This document shows positions 43,654 to 52,734 of a stretch of 64,000 bases of DNA, piece by piece (position 1 is the stretch's first letter; every line of letters begins with the position of its first letter). The stretch is from AB-137-C09 sp964645625. GTDB lineage: Bacteria > Pseudomonadota > Zetaproteobacteria > Mariprofundales > Mariprofundaceae. The notes beneath the pieces were generated by a model. That model worked only from the letters and a program-made list of their open reading frames with translations, ran no database searches and had not been told where the DNA came from. The stretch lies in NCBI GenBank assembly GCA_964645625.1, contig CAZYAI010000005.1:16309-80308 (forward strand). Direction: 5' to 3'. Both the position numbers and the translations under genes were made by a program.

Positions 43654-43817
43654 CCTGAATTATTCATAAATCGTCGTGATGATTGCGCAGAACCTTTGTT
43701 TGCAACGGATGCCTTGTCGGGAGCAGCGTACCAGTGGATACGCTCGACTGACAAGGTATTCGTTGCGGGCAAAGGGGCAAGCAAGGGTGCGACAGTATTT
43801 GTGAATAATTCAGGCTA
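43651..43817. mobile_element. MITE-like element with 21-bp terminal inverted repeats
   Basis: TAGCCTGAATTATTCATAAAT (given as its first 20 bases TAGCCTGAATTATTCATAAA at 43651) and its inverse at 43797-43817 differ at one position. The interior also folds on itself, with CCTTGTC..GAGC.GCGTA..ACGCTC..GACAAGG at the centre, so the whole 167 bp is one imperfect hairpin. It has no ORF, as expected for a non-autonomous element moved by an IS transposase. The ends resemble tips of some IS families (I recall IS1380-type), but I cannot confirm. The flanking target duplication is not clear. Confidence 0.75.
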
Positions 43818-43829
43818 GGCTTTAGCCTT

Positions 43830-43859
43830 AACGCCCCATGCCATTACTCATGGGGCGTT
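43830..43859. terminator. Hairpin at the 3' end of the lipoprotein gene
   Basis: AACGCCCCATG (43830-43840) and CATGGGGCGTT (43849-43859) form a perfect 11-bp stem around an 8-nt loop. The minus-strand stop codon at 43844-43846 lies in the loop. There is no T-run, so it may be a 3'-end stabiliser or bidirectional terminator. Confidence 0.6.
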
Positions 43860-44371
43860 GAGGGTTGGCGAAGTTGCTGTATCACTTTGCGGCTAATCAC
43901 ATTCACCAACATGCGTAAACGTCTGTCTTCACCTGGCGTTGCCATCGAGCCTCCCGCGCTGTTTTCTGCCTTCAAATGCCATGTATCTATGGGCTTGCCA
44001 TGATGCATAAGTTGCGCATTCACCGTCATATAATCAGGCTCAGCTAGAGCAAAAAGCACCAGTGCAACCAAACTGGGGCGAAGGTGGAGTTCCTCAAAGC
44101 ACAATATAAGCTGTGGTTCGTCGTTCAAAGTCGTAAGCAACTTCTTCTTTTGCAGGCGTTTCTGCAAGCTATGATGCAACACTGACTGGGCAATATGTAA
44201 CGTCTTACGATCAATAAACTGATCGTCCTTACCACAAGCCCCTGCAACTTCAAACTGCGATATATGACGCAATGCTAGCCCATGACCTTGTTGCAAAGGG
44301 GATTGTCCTGCACAGCCCTGAAGCAGCAATAATTGCAAACAGCACAATACCAAAATTAAACATCTCATCAT
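43844..44371 (-). CDS. Uncharacterised lipoprotein
   Basis: The 175-residue product starts with a lipoprotein signal (RCLILVLCCLQLLLLQGC, lipobox LQGC) and would be attached to a membrane by that Cys. The mature part contains HSLQKRLQKKKLLTTL, a family-like strand pair QLILCFEEL and MTVNAQLMHHGKPIDTW, and the motif GEDRRLRMLVNVISRKVIQQL (about 147-167), which recalls secreted DUF4410-type proteins that handle outer-membrane complexes. I cannot name it. The start at 44371 has AGGA about 9 nt upstream; an adjacent ATG at 44368 is equally possible. Confidence 0.75.
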   Translation of the reverse strand: MMRCLILVLCCLQLLLLQGCAGQSPLQQGHGLALRHISQFEVAGACGKDDQFIDRKTLHIAQSVLHHSLQKRLQKKKLLTTLNDEPQLILCFEELHLRPSLVALVLFALAEPDYMTVNAQLMHHGKPIDTWHLKAENSAGGSMATPGEDRRLRMLVNVISRKVIQQLRQPSTPHE

Positions 44372-44436
44372 CAGGCAATCCTAGGCGGGATTGAAATTTC
44401 ATCAAATGACCAGCCTGCTACGTACGCCCAAGCTTA

Positions 44437-44459
44437 GGGGGGGGGAGTAAATATACTCC
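44437..44459. promoter_or_regulatory. G9 homopolymer and adjacent small palindrome upstream of glnA
   Basis: Nine consecutive G (44437-44445) run into GGAGTA-AATA-TACTCC (44444-44459). The site lies in the 231-bp divergent region between the lipoprotein gene and glnA. G-runs of this length are prone to slippage; the palindrome could be an operator. I see no sigma-54 -24/-12 pair that would be expected for NtrC control of glnA. Confidence 0.45.
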
Positions 44460-44602
44460 TTGTTGTTATTTGCTGCTGGCTGTGTATCGTTTCCATCGTT
44501 TTTGGGTGGGTTCACGGATAGCTGAATATACATCATCAGCCGTCCTGAAAGCCGTTAATGATGGGAATGTCTTTGTAACTTCCCACTTTGGAGGAGAGCA
44601 AC

Positions 44603-46018
44603 GTGAGCGATGCAATCAAAAAGGTCATGGACCTCGTGAAGGAAAATGAGTGTGAGTTTGTCGATGTACGATTTACTGACACTAAAGGAAAATGGCAACA
44701 TATTACATTTCCTATCAATCAGTTAAGCGAAGACTCTTTTGAAGAAGGTTTTGCCTTTGACGGTTCTTCTGTCGCTGGCTGGTGTGACATCAACAATTCT
44801 GATATGGCAATGATTCCTGATCCAGAAAGTGCCCGAATCGATCCTTTCTTTGAATCATCAACACTGGTATTGGTAGCTCAAATTATTGACCCTATTACTG
44901 GTCAAGACTACAACCGTTGCCCGCGCCAAGTAGCGCAACGCGCTTTGAAATACATCCGCACTGCTGGCATGGCTGATACGGTATATTTCGGCCCAGAATT
45001 GGAATTCTTTATTTTCGACGGTGTAACCCATTATAACGACATGGGCGGTTGTGGTTACAAGATCATGTCTGAAGAGGCAGCTTGGAACTCCAACGAAACA
45101 TTTGAGGGCGTGAACACAGGTCACCGTCCTAAAATCAAAGGTGGTTACTTCCCTGTACCTCCCGTCGATTCATTGCATGAAATCCGCAACGATATGTCCT
45201 TAGTCATGACTGACTTAGGCATGGAAATGGAATGCCACCATCATGAAGTAGCCACTGCTGGTCAGTGTGAACTTTCCATGCGTTTTGGCGAATTGATTGA
45301 TGTTGCCGATCGTTCGCAGTGGTACAAATATGTGGTTCATAACGTTGCCCATGCTCATGGTAAAACGGCTACATTTATGCCTAAACCTGTATATGACGAC
45401 AATGGTACGGGCATGCACACCCATCAGTCCATCTGGCTTGATGGCAAAAACCTGTTTGCTGGCGATAAATACGCTAACTTGTCTCAAGAGGCATTGTGGT
45501 ATATTGGCGGCATCATCAAACATGCTAAGGCGTTAAATGCATTCACCAATGCTTCTACTAACTCCTACAAACGTTTGGTTCCAGGCTTTGAAGCACCTGT
45601 CATGTTGGCTTACTCCAACCGTAACCGCTCTGCTGCTATCCGTATTCCTGTGGTCAACTCTGATCCTGCTCGTCGTGTTGAAGTGCGCTTCCCTGACCCA
45701 ACAGCCAACCCTTACCTATCCTTCACGGCTATGTTGATGGCTGGCTTGGACGGTATTGCCAACAAGATTGATCCAGGTGAACCTGCGACCAAGAATTTGT
45801 ATGACCTACCAGCAGAAGAAGCAGCAGCCATCCCTACGGTTGCAAGTTCTTTGGAAGAAGCATTGGCTTGCTTGGATGCAGACCGTGAGTTCCTCAAAGC
45901 TGGTGGCGTAATGGATGATGACATGATCGATGCTTATATCGCATTGAAACGTGAAGAGGTAGATCAGCTTCGTCTGCGTCCGCATCCTTACGAAATTGAT
46001 ATGTACTACTCCGTTTAA
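44603..46018 (+). CDS. glnA: Glutamine synthetase, type I
   Basis: GlnA forms glutamine from glutamate, ammonia and ATP and is the main entry of nitrogen. The 471-residue product is the GSI-beta type: it has FAFDGSSVAGW, the metal-binding region GPELEFFIFD, the NRSAAIRIP segment, and Tyr400 in NLYDLPAEE, the adenylylation site used for control by GlnE. The start is GTG at 44603, with GGAGGAG 7 nt upstream; an in-frame TTG at 44588 overlaps that site and is rejected. A clear terminator follows. No ntrBC genes are near. Confidence 0.98.
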   Translation: MSDAIKKVMDLVKENECEFVDVRFTDTKGKWQHITFPINQLSEDSFEEGFAFDGSSVAGWCDINNSDMAMIPDPESARIDPFFESSTLVLVAQIIDPITGQDYNRCPRQVAQRALKYIRTAGMADTVYFGPELEFFIFDGVTHYNDMGGCGYKIMSEEAAWNSNETFEGVNTGHRPKIKGGYFPVPPVDSLHEIRNDMSLVMTDLGMEMECHHHEVATAGQCELSMRFGELIDVADRSQWYKYVVHNVAHAHGKTATFMPKPVYDDNGTGMHTHQSIWLDGKNLFAGDKYANLSQEALWYIGGIIKHAKALNAFTNASTNSYKRLVPGFEAPVMLAYSNRNRSAAIRIPVVNSDPARRVEVRFPDPTANPYLSFTAMLMAGLDGIANKIDPGEPATKNLYDLPAEEAAAIPTVASSLEEALACLDADREFLKAGGVMDDDMIDAYIALKREEVDQLRLRPHPYEIDMYYSV

Positions 46019-46037
46019 TCCTTCGGATTTGACGTTA

Positions 46038-46064
46038 GGGCTGTCGCAAGGCAGCCCTTTTTAT
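46038..46064 (+). terminator. Rho-independent terminator of glnA
   Basis: GGGCTG (46038-46043) pairs with CAGCCC (46052-46057), with inner T-G and C-G pairs possible, followed by T5 and ATTT. It lies 20 bp after the glnA stop codon and before the convergent GGDEF-EAL gene. Confidence 0.92.
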
Positions 46065-46084
46065 TTACCTATTCTTTACCCTGC

Positions 46085-48880
46085 TCAACAAAGCAAGCGA
46101 TGTTCCATCATACGATTAGAAAAAGCTTTCATATCTAAAGGCTTACTAAATACATAGCCTTGAATAGCCAAGTCTCCTTTGCCTTCAAACAGGGTTAATG
46201 TATGCAACGCTTCCACGCCTTCGATAACAACATCCATACCCATGCTGTGCGCTAAATCAATACTAAAATTAACGATGTGGCGACTATATTCATCATCTTC
46301 CATTGCAATCACAAAGCTACGATCAATTTTGAGTTCATCGGGTTTAATGACCTGTAAATAATGCAAGGATGAATACCCCGTACCAAAATCATCAATGGAA
46401 AGCGTAAACCCATGCTTTCGCAACGCAGCTAGACTTGCCAATGCGCGCGCTTCATCTTGCATAATGGCAGACTCTGTCACTTCAATGCGGATACGTGAGG
46501 GCGCAACATCATAATCCTCGCAGCATTGCCGTAGGTGAGGAATAAAACCATCGTCTTGCAACTGTTTTGTCGAACAATTTAATGACAATAATGGAATACA
46601 ATAACCCGCCCGCTGCCATTGCTGAAGATCCCGCAGTGCTTGCTCAATAATCCATTGTCCAATCACCAAGATCTGTCCCGTTTTTTCTGCTACAGGAATA
46701 AAATCTGCGGGTGATTGCACGCCAATATCATCATCGTGCCAGCGCACTAACACCTCGGCACCATGAATCGTTGTGCCATCAAGGCTAAATTGCGGCTGAT
46801 AACAGAGGTGAAAACCATCACCGCCCTGTCTCATCGCACGGCGCATGGCGTGATCCAGACGCAAAAAGTCTTCCAATGACTTATTCATCCACGGCGCATA
46901 GATGCTCAAGCCATTTCCTTCTTCATGCTTGGCGTGGTACATTGCCGTATCAGCACAACGCAACAAGCCTTCTACGCTATGGCTATGCTCAGGGTACAAT
47001 GCCACACCAATACTCGCACCGATATGATACTGTCGCTCATCGACCTTAAAGGGCAAATTTAAGGCTTTGAGTAACTGTTGCCCCACGGTGATTGCTTCTT
47101 GACGATTGCTGTTGGCGGCAAACAAAACGAACTCATCCCCTCCCCAACGTGCCAACGTTTGCCCTGGTCGAATGCGCCGTTGTAAACGCCCAGCGAGCTC
47201 TTGAAGCACCATATCACCACGCGAATGCCCCATTGTATCGTTAATATTTTTAAAGCGATTAAGATCTAAAAAGAGCAATGCGCATTGACTGGGTTGTGCA
47301 TCCCCGATGGTGGCAGCAATACGTTGTTGCAAAGCATGACGATTGGGTAGGTCTGTCAACACATCATAATTTGCCAAATGCCACAAACGTTTCTGCTGCC
47401 GCTTTTGCTCGCGCAAATCATCCAATAAACCGATATAATACACCGCCTCCTTAGCCTCGTTTTGCAAAGAGTAAACGGTTAAGTATTGCGGGGTAACACT
47501 ATCGTCACGGCAACGCGTCCATAACTCACCAGCCCAGCAACCGTAGCTTTTAACGGCGTGATATAATTGATTGTAAAATGCTTTGCTGTGCTTATCACAA
47601 CGTAAAAAACGCGGTGTTTTTTTCAATACATTCTGCTCATCATAACCTGTAATGCGTGAAAACGCGGCATTTACCCGTATGATGCGAAAGTCCGCATCGG
47701 TAATCACCACCACTTGAGCACTCTCTTCAAACACACGGTTAATAAGGCGTAATTGATCGTTACGACGCTGCAAGACCTGCACCAAGGATGTCAGCGAACG
47801 TGTGAATACCCCTAATTCATCGCTACTATCCATATGTGGAATATGACCATTGGTTTGCTCTAAGCGAACACGATTGGCAGCAGCACTGATACGCCCCAGC
47901 GCATACAGTTGACGATAAATAAACCACCACACGACCAACACCAACAACAATGCGGAAACCGAGCCTAACAATAGTATCTTGTGTTGTACCGAGTAGGCAG
48001 GGCTAAATGCCTGCTGCTCCAATTTACGCGCTACCACAGTCCACCCCAAGGCCGAAAGCATGGGCTGACCATCAGCAATATAAATGCTGGTAAGATAGCG
48101 TTGTTGATCTGGCCATGTCTCTACCGTCGCCTCATGTCTGGGCTGATGCTCGCGCCATACTTTTGTTTGTTCAGCCAGCCCTAACGACAATGATGGCAGC
48201 GAGGGCGAACCAACCATCACTTTGCCTTCACGATTTAGCAGTACCAGTTCCACCCCTTCGTTACCCAACAAGCCCAACAAACGCTGACGTACTTCAAATG
48301 CCCAATCCCAGCTTAAATGACCACACACTACGCCACGAAAAGTACCATCCTCGCCAAATATAGGCATTGCCACATCGACCAAGCGTAATGGTAGGTCGTC
48401 CCAAACAGGCTTAGGCATGAGGCGCGCCAACAAAAACGCATCATGTGCATCACCCAAATATAACCCTTTACGACCACCTTTAAACCAACTGCGCTGGGCA
48501 ACATTTTTACCGACCAATAAACCATCTGTACCGGTAATAATCGTACCATTGGCATCGGTCATACCAATCCATGCATAATGCGACCATGTTTGTTTAATGC
48601 GCTGTAAAAGCACCTCTTGTGTCGTTGTTCCCTGTGCTTTCAGCAGGCTGGCAGCATGCGTGAAAAGACGCAGTTCACCAATGCGACTGGCTAGGTCTTG
48701 ATCCAAGGCATGTGCCATTTCGCGCACCACTTCAAACAATAGCTGACCTTGATCGCGACTGATTTGCTCACGAGAAATATGACCCACTGCCTGCGCTAAT
48801 AGCAGGGTTGTCAATAACGTAATACCGCAAACACTCACAACCAGACGAACTTTGAGGCTTCGCTTCCACCAAGTAATCAT
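46085..48880 (-). CDS. Membrane GGDEF-EAL protein with Cache-like, HAMP and PAS domains
   Basis: The 931-residue inner-membrane protein should make and/or degrade cyclic di-GMP. It has a membrane helix at about 12-32, a periplasmic Cache-like sensor (about 40-300), a second helix (about 302-325), a HAMP-like stretch, a PAS domain (about 380-490), a GGDEF domain with intact GGDEF at 580-584, and an EAL domain. The EAL motif reads EVL, but the metal and catalytic residues (LNCSTKQL, VTESAIMQD, SIDDFGTGYSSL, DELKIDRSF, VIEGVE, IQGYVFSKPL) look complete, so both activities are possible. It is the last gene of a coupled operon and overlaps the DUF748 gene by 4 bp. Confidence 0.93.
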   Translation of the reverse strand: MITWWKRSLKVRLVVSVCGITLLTTLLLAQAVGHISREQISRDQGQLLFEVVREMAHALDQDLASRIGELRLFTHAASLLKAQGTTTQEVLLQRIKQTWSHYAWIGMTDANGTIITGTDGLLVGKNVAQRSWFKGGRKGLYLGDAHDAFLLARLMPKPVWDDLPLRLVDVAMPIFGEDGTFRGVVCGHLSWDWAFEVRQRLLGLLGNEGVELVLLNREGKVMVGSPSLPSLSLGLAEQTKVWREHQPRHEATVETWPDQQRYLTSIYIADGQPMLSALGWTVVARKLEQQAFSPAYSVQHKILLLGSVSALLLVLVVWWFIYRQLYALGRISAAANRVRLEQTNGHIPHMDSSDELGVFTRSLTSLVQVLQRRNDQLRLINRVFEESAQVVVITDADFRIIRVNAAFSRITGYDEQNVLKKTPRFLRCDKHSKAFYNQLYHAVKSYGCWAGELWTRCRDDSVTPQYLTVYSLQNEAKEAVYYIGLLDDLREQKRQQKRLWHLANYDVLTDLPNRHALQQRIAATIGDAQPSQCALLFLDLNRFKNINDTMGHSRGDMVLQELAGRLQRRIRPGQTLARWGGDEFVLFAANSNRQEAITVGQQLLKALNLPFKVDERQYHIGASIGVALYPEHSHSVEGLLRCADTAMYHAKHEEGNGLSIYAPWMNKSLEDFLRLDHAMRRAMRQGGDGFHLCYQPQFSLDGTTIHGAEVLVRWHDDDIGVQSPADFIPVAEKTGQILVIGQWIIEQALRDLQQWQRAGYCIPLLSLNCSTKQLQDDGFIPHLRQCCEDYDVAPSRIRIEVTESAIMQDEARALASLAALRKHGFTLSIDDFGTGYSSLHYLQVIKPDELKIDRSFVIAMEDDEYSRHIVNFSIDLAHSMGMDVVIEGVEALHTLTLFEGKGDLAIQGYVFSKPLDMKAFSNRMMEHRLLC

Positions 48881-51800
48881 AGCAACAACTTAATATAAGG
48901 CATTTTCTCGTGAATAATCTCTGGACGGCAACGTTGTAATTGCTGTGCTGGCACATGCCACCGCTGTTGTAATAGATGGATGATGGCTTCTGCACGTTGC
49001 TTTGCCAAGCTGCGTAACGTTGTTTCTTGGGTCTCGGCTTGTAGGGGCTGTTGCTGATTTTGGCGTTCCACTTGCGCGTAATAATCCGCAGCTACAGCTT
49101 GACCACAAACCGCCAACGCAGCGGTTGGCGTACGTTGCAATACCGCCGCTGCCTTAGCCAGAATATCATCACGCGCTTGAGATGTTGCTTCAACCTCACC
49201 CAAGGCAACAGGAATAGATGGCAAACGAATCGTGTGCATTTCTTTGCCGACCCACATCGCAGCACCTAACATCGCACCATAGGGTTGAAAAGCATACTTC
49301 AAATACGCCAATGCACCCTTTTGTAAACTACCGCCCAAGGCCTTTTGCACCACATACTTCAGCTTAAAGTCAGGCGCAGCGAGGTCGCCATCAATGGGGA
49401 TGTCCAGCTTGATACTGTCATTGCTATCACGCAGCGTATCCAATGCAGCCTCGGGGGAAAGCCCAATAAAGTTTTGCAGGGTGTCAACCACGGTGGGTGT
49501 TTGCGCAGTGACTTTCAGGTGATCCAGACGCAAGTTAAGCGTACTTTTCAGCGTTTGACCGACCACATGAGCGTCCAGACCTGCGTAAACAGTGCCGCGT
49601 TGAAGCGCGTAACCGCTAACGGATTCCACATAACCACTCAGCGGTGCAGCATCCACATTATTGAGGCTTGCTGTACTTTGAACCACCAAAGCACCTTGCT
49701 TGGCATCATGCAAAAAGAGCTTGCCTTGTAGTTGTAGCTGCCCCGCAGGTGCCAGTTTGGCGGCTAAGTTAAATGGCGTTGCAACATCACCGTGACGACT
49801 ATCAAGCGCGCCCAGCTCACCATATATATCACTCAAACTGCTGTGCCATGCAGGCGTGATCGCATCGTCCCGAATGGCAAAATGATTGTCTCCATCAAGT
49901 TTGAACGCACCAAGCCGCCACTGCCAATCGCTTGTTTCGCTCGTGCCAGCATCTGCTTGCACAGGTTTGGGGTTTGCAGGCTGTTGTGCGTCGTCATCGC
50001 TTGGTTTTGGCGCAGCAGCAACACGTTGCCAAGCAGCATCGATACCCGATAACCGCAATGCATCCAGCCCTACAAAGCCTGTTGTCCGTTGCTTATCGCG
50101 CTCCATCGTAATGCTTAATTGTTTACCTTCTGCCTGTGCTAAAGTCAGCGCACCATCATGCCCCCAAGTAGCTGATGGCCAATGCAATGAAGATAGTGAT
50201 AACCGTGCTAACTGAGCAGATAGCTGTTGCTTAGTATGATCGCGCAAAGTCAGCTTCAAGCCTTTGGCAAGCACCTTCGCTAACTGTGTTTCTGCCTCAC
50301 CATCATACCAATGCAATGATCCTGCTTGCATAGCACCTTGCCCTGTCACTTGGCGGGTTTTGCCATCGTCAGAAGCTTGCAATGCGCCCTGCCAAGCCAT
50401 ATCAGCCAAGCCCAAATGTTGCTTCTCATCCTCAAAGCGAAGGGCCTGTAGTTTGATGGTACTCTTCATTTTACCTTGCGTCACATCTTGCCCTGCTGAG
50501 GCATTCACCGAGCCCTGCCATGTTGCATGCGCTAAATCCAGTCGTCCTGCTTCAGGCAATGTTAATTGCAACTGCGCAGCTTTAATGTCCCCCGAGGTAG
50601 TCAATTGATGTTCGCAGTTTGCACGACCACCTTGCTGGCATATATGCATTGCCAGATCACCCTGCCACGTCGCATGCTCAACACCGCTGCTATTGTTAGC
50701 AGATGGTGACAAGCTAAACCCATCAACGGTAATATGATGCTGTTTACTATGGAAGTTGGTCGGCTTCGTTGTTGCTTGTTGCACATCCCACGCGCCATCC
50801 CATTGCAATGACTTCATCGCTAACCATGACTCTGCTTGTACATCATGCATCTGTAACTGTTGCTTCACCTGAAGCTGCACCCCAGTTTTGCCCTGCTTGA
50901 GCTGCATCGAACCTTGCCATTGCCCTTCCCTCAGTGACCAAGGTTGTGCTTCGGCTATGCCCCGGAACTGTTGCAACCGCCAACGACCATCCAGCGATGT
51001 CGTTGCTCCCTGTTGCTTCACCACTCCTTGCCAATGGATGTCATCGCCTTGTACCGCAAGCTTGTTTTGACCAGACAGATGCAGCCCCGTTAATTGCAAT
51101 TGTGAATCAATTTCCGCATCCATCGCTGGCACGGTCAAACGCGCATGCCCCTGCCAATCACTGTGTGCCACATCCAAGGTGGTGTAAGCGTCTAACACCA
51201 CATGCAATGGTTTTGTATGCCATTGCCCATCCAGTGTTGCCTTCCCATGCTCTTCCAGCGGCCAAGTCACACGCCCTTGCCACTGAACGGCATCAAGATG
51301 AATGGCTTGCGGTGCTGCATCTACATCCAACTGATGTAATTGCCAATTACCATGCACAGCAATACTTTGTGCCGTTACTGTGCTGTAACCATCCCAACTG
51401 AGTTGCTGTGCCGCAAGTTGCATCGAGGCCACATCAGCATGGCTGTCTTCCACCACCACACGCCCTGTAAAGTTTGGTATTGCCACGCTATCTTGCAAGG
51501 CAAGCACTCCCTTCACCTTCAGTGTTAAAGCAGCCTGCGGCAGACCTTGATCGGTCATCGCAGCATCGAATACAGTATGAGTCTGTACCGTGTAATGGCT
51601 GGCATCATCTTGCTTTGCATGCAGCCAATACATATATGCCGATGCTTGGTTGCGACCATCTTGCCACTGTAATTGGGCATATTGCACATCCACTTCACGG
51701 ATGTTCACGCGCCACGGCGATGCGCCAGTTTCTTCTTCGTTACTCGCTGACATAGCAGGCAAACCTGCAAGACGCACCCCTGTTTGATCGCGTATCAAAC

Positions 51801-52104
51801 TCATCTGTGGCGACTGCAGGCGAATCAGTGCAACATCAAGCACGTGATGCCGCAATGCAGGCCAATGAATAAATAATTGTAAATCACGCCATGTGATGGC
51901 TTGCTGGGCAATATCCAAATCGGAAACTTGAAGCAAGCCAGTGCTGAGATCCCATTGCACATGACCAATACGGACGGGCTGCTGCAAACTATTACTCAAC
52001 GCATCCTCCAGCACAGGGCGCAGATATAGCGGCAACAAAAGCCATGCTGTCAGTAACAATACGGCTATGCTCAGTGTAAAACGGAAAAGGTAACGTGATA
52101 ACAT
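48877..52104 (-). CDS. AsmA-like DUF748 envelope protein
   Basis: The 1075-residue protein has one N-terminal membrane helix (about 9-30) and a very long, beta-rich periplasmic body with repeated Trp-Gln-Gly motifs (for example ATWQGSV, VQWQGRV, SDWQGHA), as in AsmA-like/DUF748 proteins that span the periplasm and are thought to move lipids to the outer membrane. The conserved C-terminal DUF748 segment starts near FNLAAKLAPAGQLQL and includes APLSGYVESVSGYAL, with a possible OmpA-like end (LAKQRAEAIIHLLQQR). It sits between a Sua5-like gene and the c-di-GMP protein gene in a tight operon. Lipid transport here is an inference from family. Confidence 0.88.
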   Translation of the reverse strand: MLSRYLFRFTLSIAVLLLTAWLLLPLYLRPVLEDALSNSLQQPVRIGHVQWDLSTGLLQVSDLDIAQQAITWRDLQLFIHWPALRHHVLDVALIRLQSPQMSLIRDQTGVRLAGLPAMSASNEEETGASPWRVNIREVDVQYAQLQWQDGRNQASAYMYWLHAKQDDASHYTVQTHTVFDAAMTDQGLPQAALTLKVKGVLALQDSVAIPNFTGRVVVEDSHADVASMQLAAQQLSWDGYSTVTAQSIAVHGNWQLHQLDVDAAPQAIHLDAVQWQGRVTWPLEEHGKATLDGQWHTKPLHVVLDAYTTLDVAHSDWQGHARLTVPAMDAEIDSQLQLTGLHLSGQNKLAVQGDDIHWQGVVKQQGATTSLDGRWRLQQFRGIAEAQPWSLREGQWQGSMQLKQGKTGVQLQVKQQLQMHDVQAESWLAMKSLQWDGAWDVQQATTKPTNFHSKQHHITVDGFSLSPSANNSSGVEHATWQGDLAMHICQQGGRANCEHQLTTSGDIKAAQLQLTLPEAGRLDLAHATWQGSVNASAGQDVTQGKMKSTIKLQALRFEDEKQHLGLADMAWQGALQASDDGKTRQVTGQGAMQAGSLHWYDGEAETQLAKVLAKGLKLTLRDHTKQQLSAQLARLSLSSLHWPSATWGHDGALTLAQAEGKQLSITMERDKQRTTGFVGLDALRLSGIDAAWQRVAAAPKPSDDDAQQPANPKPVQADAGTSETSDWQWRLGAFKLDGDNHFAIRDDAITPAWHSSLSDIYGELGALDSRHGDVATPFNLAAKLAPAGQLQLQGKLFLHDAKQGALVVQSTASLNNVDAAPLSGYVESVSGYALQRGTVYAGLDAHVVGQTLKSTLNLRLDHLKVTAQTPTVVDTLQNFIGLSPEAALDTLRDSNDSIKLDIPIDGDLAAPDFKLKYVVQKALGGSLQKGALAYLKYAFQPYGAMLGAAMWVGKEMHTIRLPSIPVALGEVEATSQARDDILAKAAAVLQRTPTAALAVCGQAVAADYYAQVERQNQQQPLQAETQETTLRSLAKQRAEAIIHLLQQRWHVPAQQLQRCRPEIIHEKMPYIKLLL

Positions 52105-52110
52105 GTGCTA

Positions 52111-52734
52111 TTAATCTATTGGCCAAATACCCAAACCAGGTCGCAAAACCCGTTGTTCAACATCGTCATTAAGATCAACCACGGTTGTCGGTTCTGCGCC
52201 ACACCAGCCCACATCCAACATCACCGCGTTCAAGTGTTTGATTCGTGCAATAATCACATCAGGATCAATGGCAATCTCTGATTCACCAGGGAAAATCACT
52301 GAGGTTGCCAATAAAGGCTGGCGCAACTCCTGCAATAACATATCACACACAGGATGGTCAGGCATGCGAATACCAATATCTTTGCGCTTATTCAGTACCC
52401 GACGATGCAGTTGCGAATTTACAGGCAGCACAAAAGTAAACGGTCCTGGCAAATGACGCTTGAGAATACGGTGGTTGTGGTTATCAATCTTCACAAACTG
52501 CGAAGCCTGTGGCAGATCGTGACAAACCAGTGACCATAGATGGCGTTCGTCCAACTGCCGCAATGTACGTACAGCCTGCTGCGCCCCATAAGCATTGCAC
52601 AGCATCATGATACCATACGTTGTTTCTGTCGGAACGACTGCGAAATAGCCTTTTTCCAATAACTCAGCAACACGACGAATGTGGCGTATTTGTGGTCGCT
52701 CTGGATGCATGCGTATGTGTTCAAATGTGCTCAT
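52111..52734 (-). CDS. Sua5/YciO/YrdC-family protein
   Basis: The 207-residue product has the YrdC fold. Proteins of this family make threonylcarbamoyl-AMP for t6A37 in tRNA (TsaC/Sua5) or have unknown roles (YciO). Visible are the PTETTYGIMML nucleotide region, LPGPFTFVLPV, GIRMPDHPVCDMLLQEL, and the C-terminal VLRPGLGIWPID. The length and the RMPDHPV form suit the YciO branch best. It overlaps the DUF2145 gene by 4 bp and lies 6 bp before the DUF748 gene. A second, true TsaC is probably elsewhere. Confidence 0.88.
   Translation of the reverse strand: MSTFEHIRMHPERPQIRHIRRVAELLEKGYFAVVPTETTYGIMMLCNAYGAQQAVRTLRQLDERHLWSLVCHDLPQASQFVKIDNHNHRILKRHLPGPFTFVLPVNSQLHRRVLNKRKDIGIRMPDHPVCDMLLQELRQPLLATSVIFPGESEIAIDPDVIIARIKHLNAVMLDVGWCGAEPTTVVDLNDDVEQRVLRPGLGIWPID

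Noticed and set aside
44372..44602. Sigma-54 promoter of glnA
   Set aside because: No TGGCAC-N5-TTGC type sequence could be found in this region.
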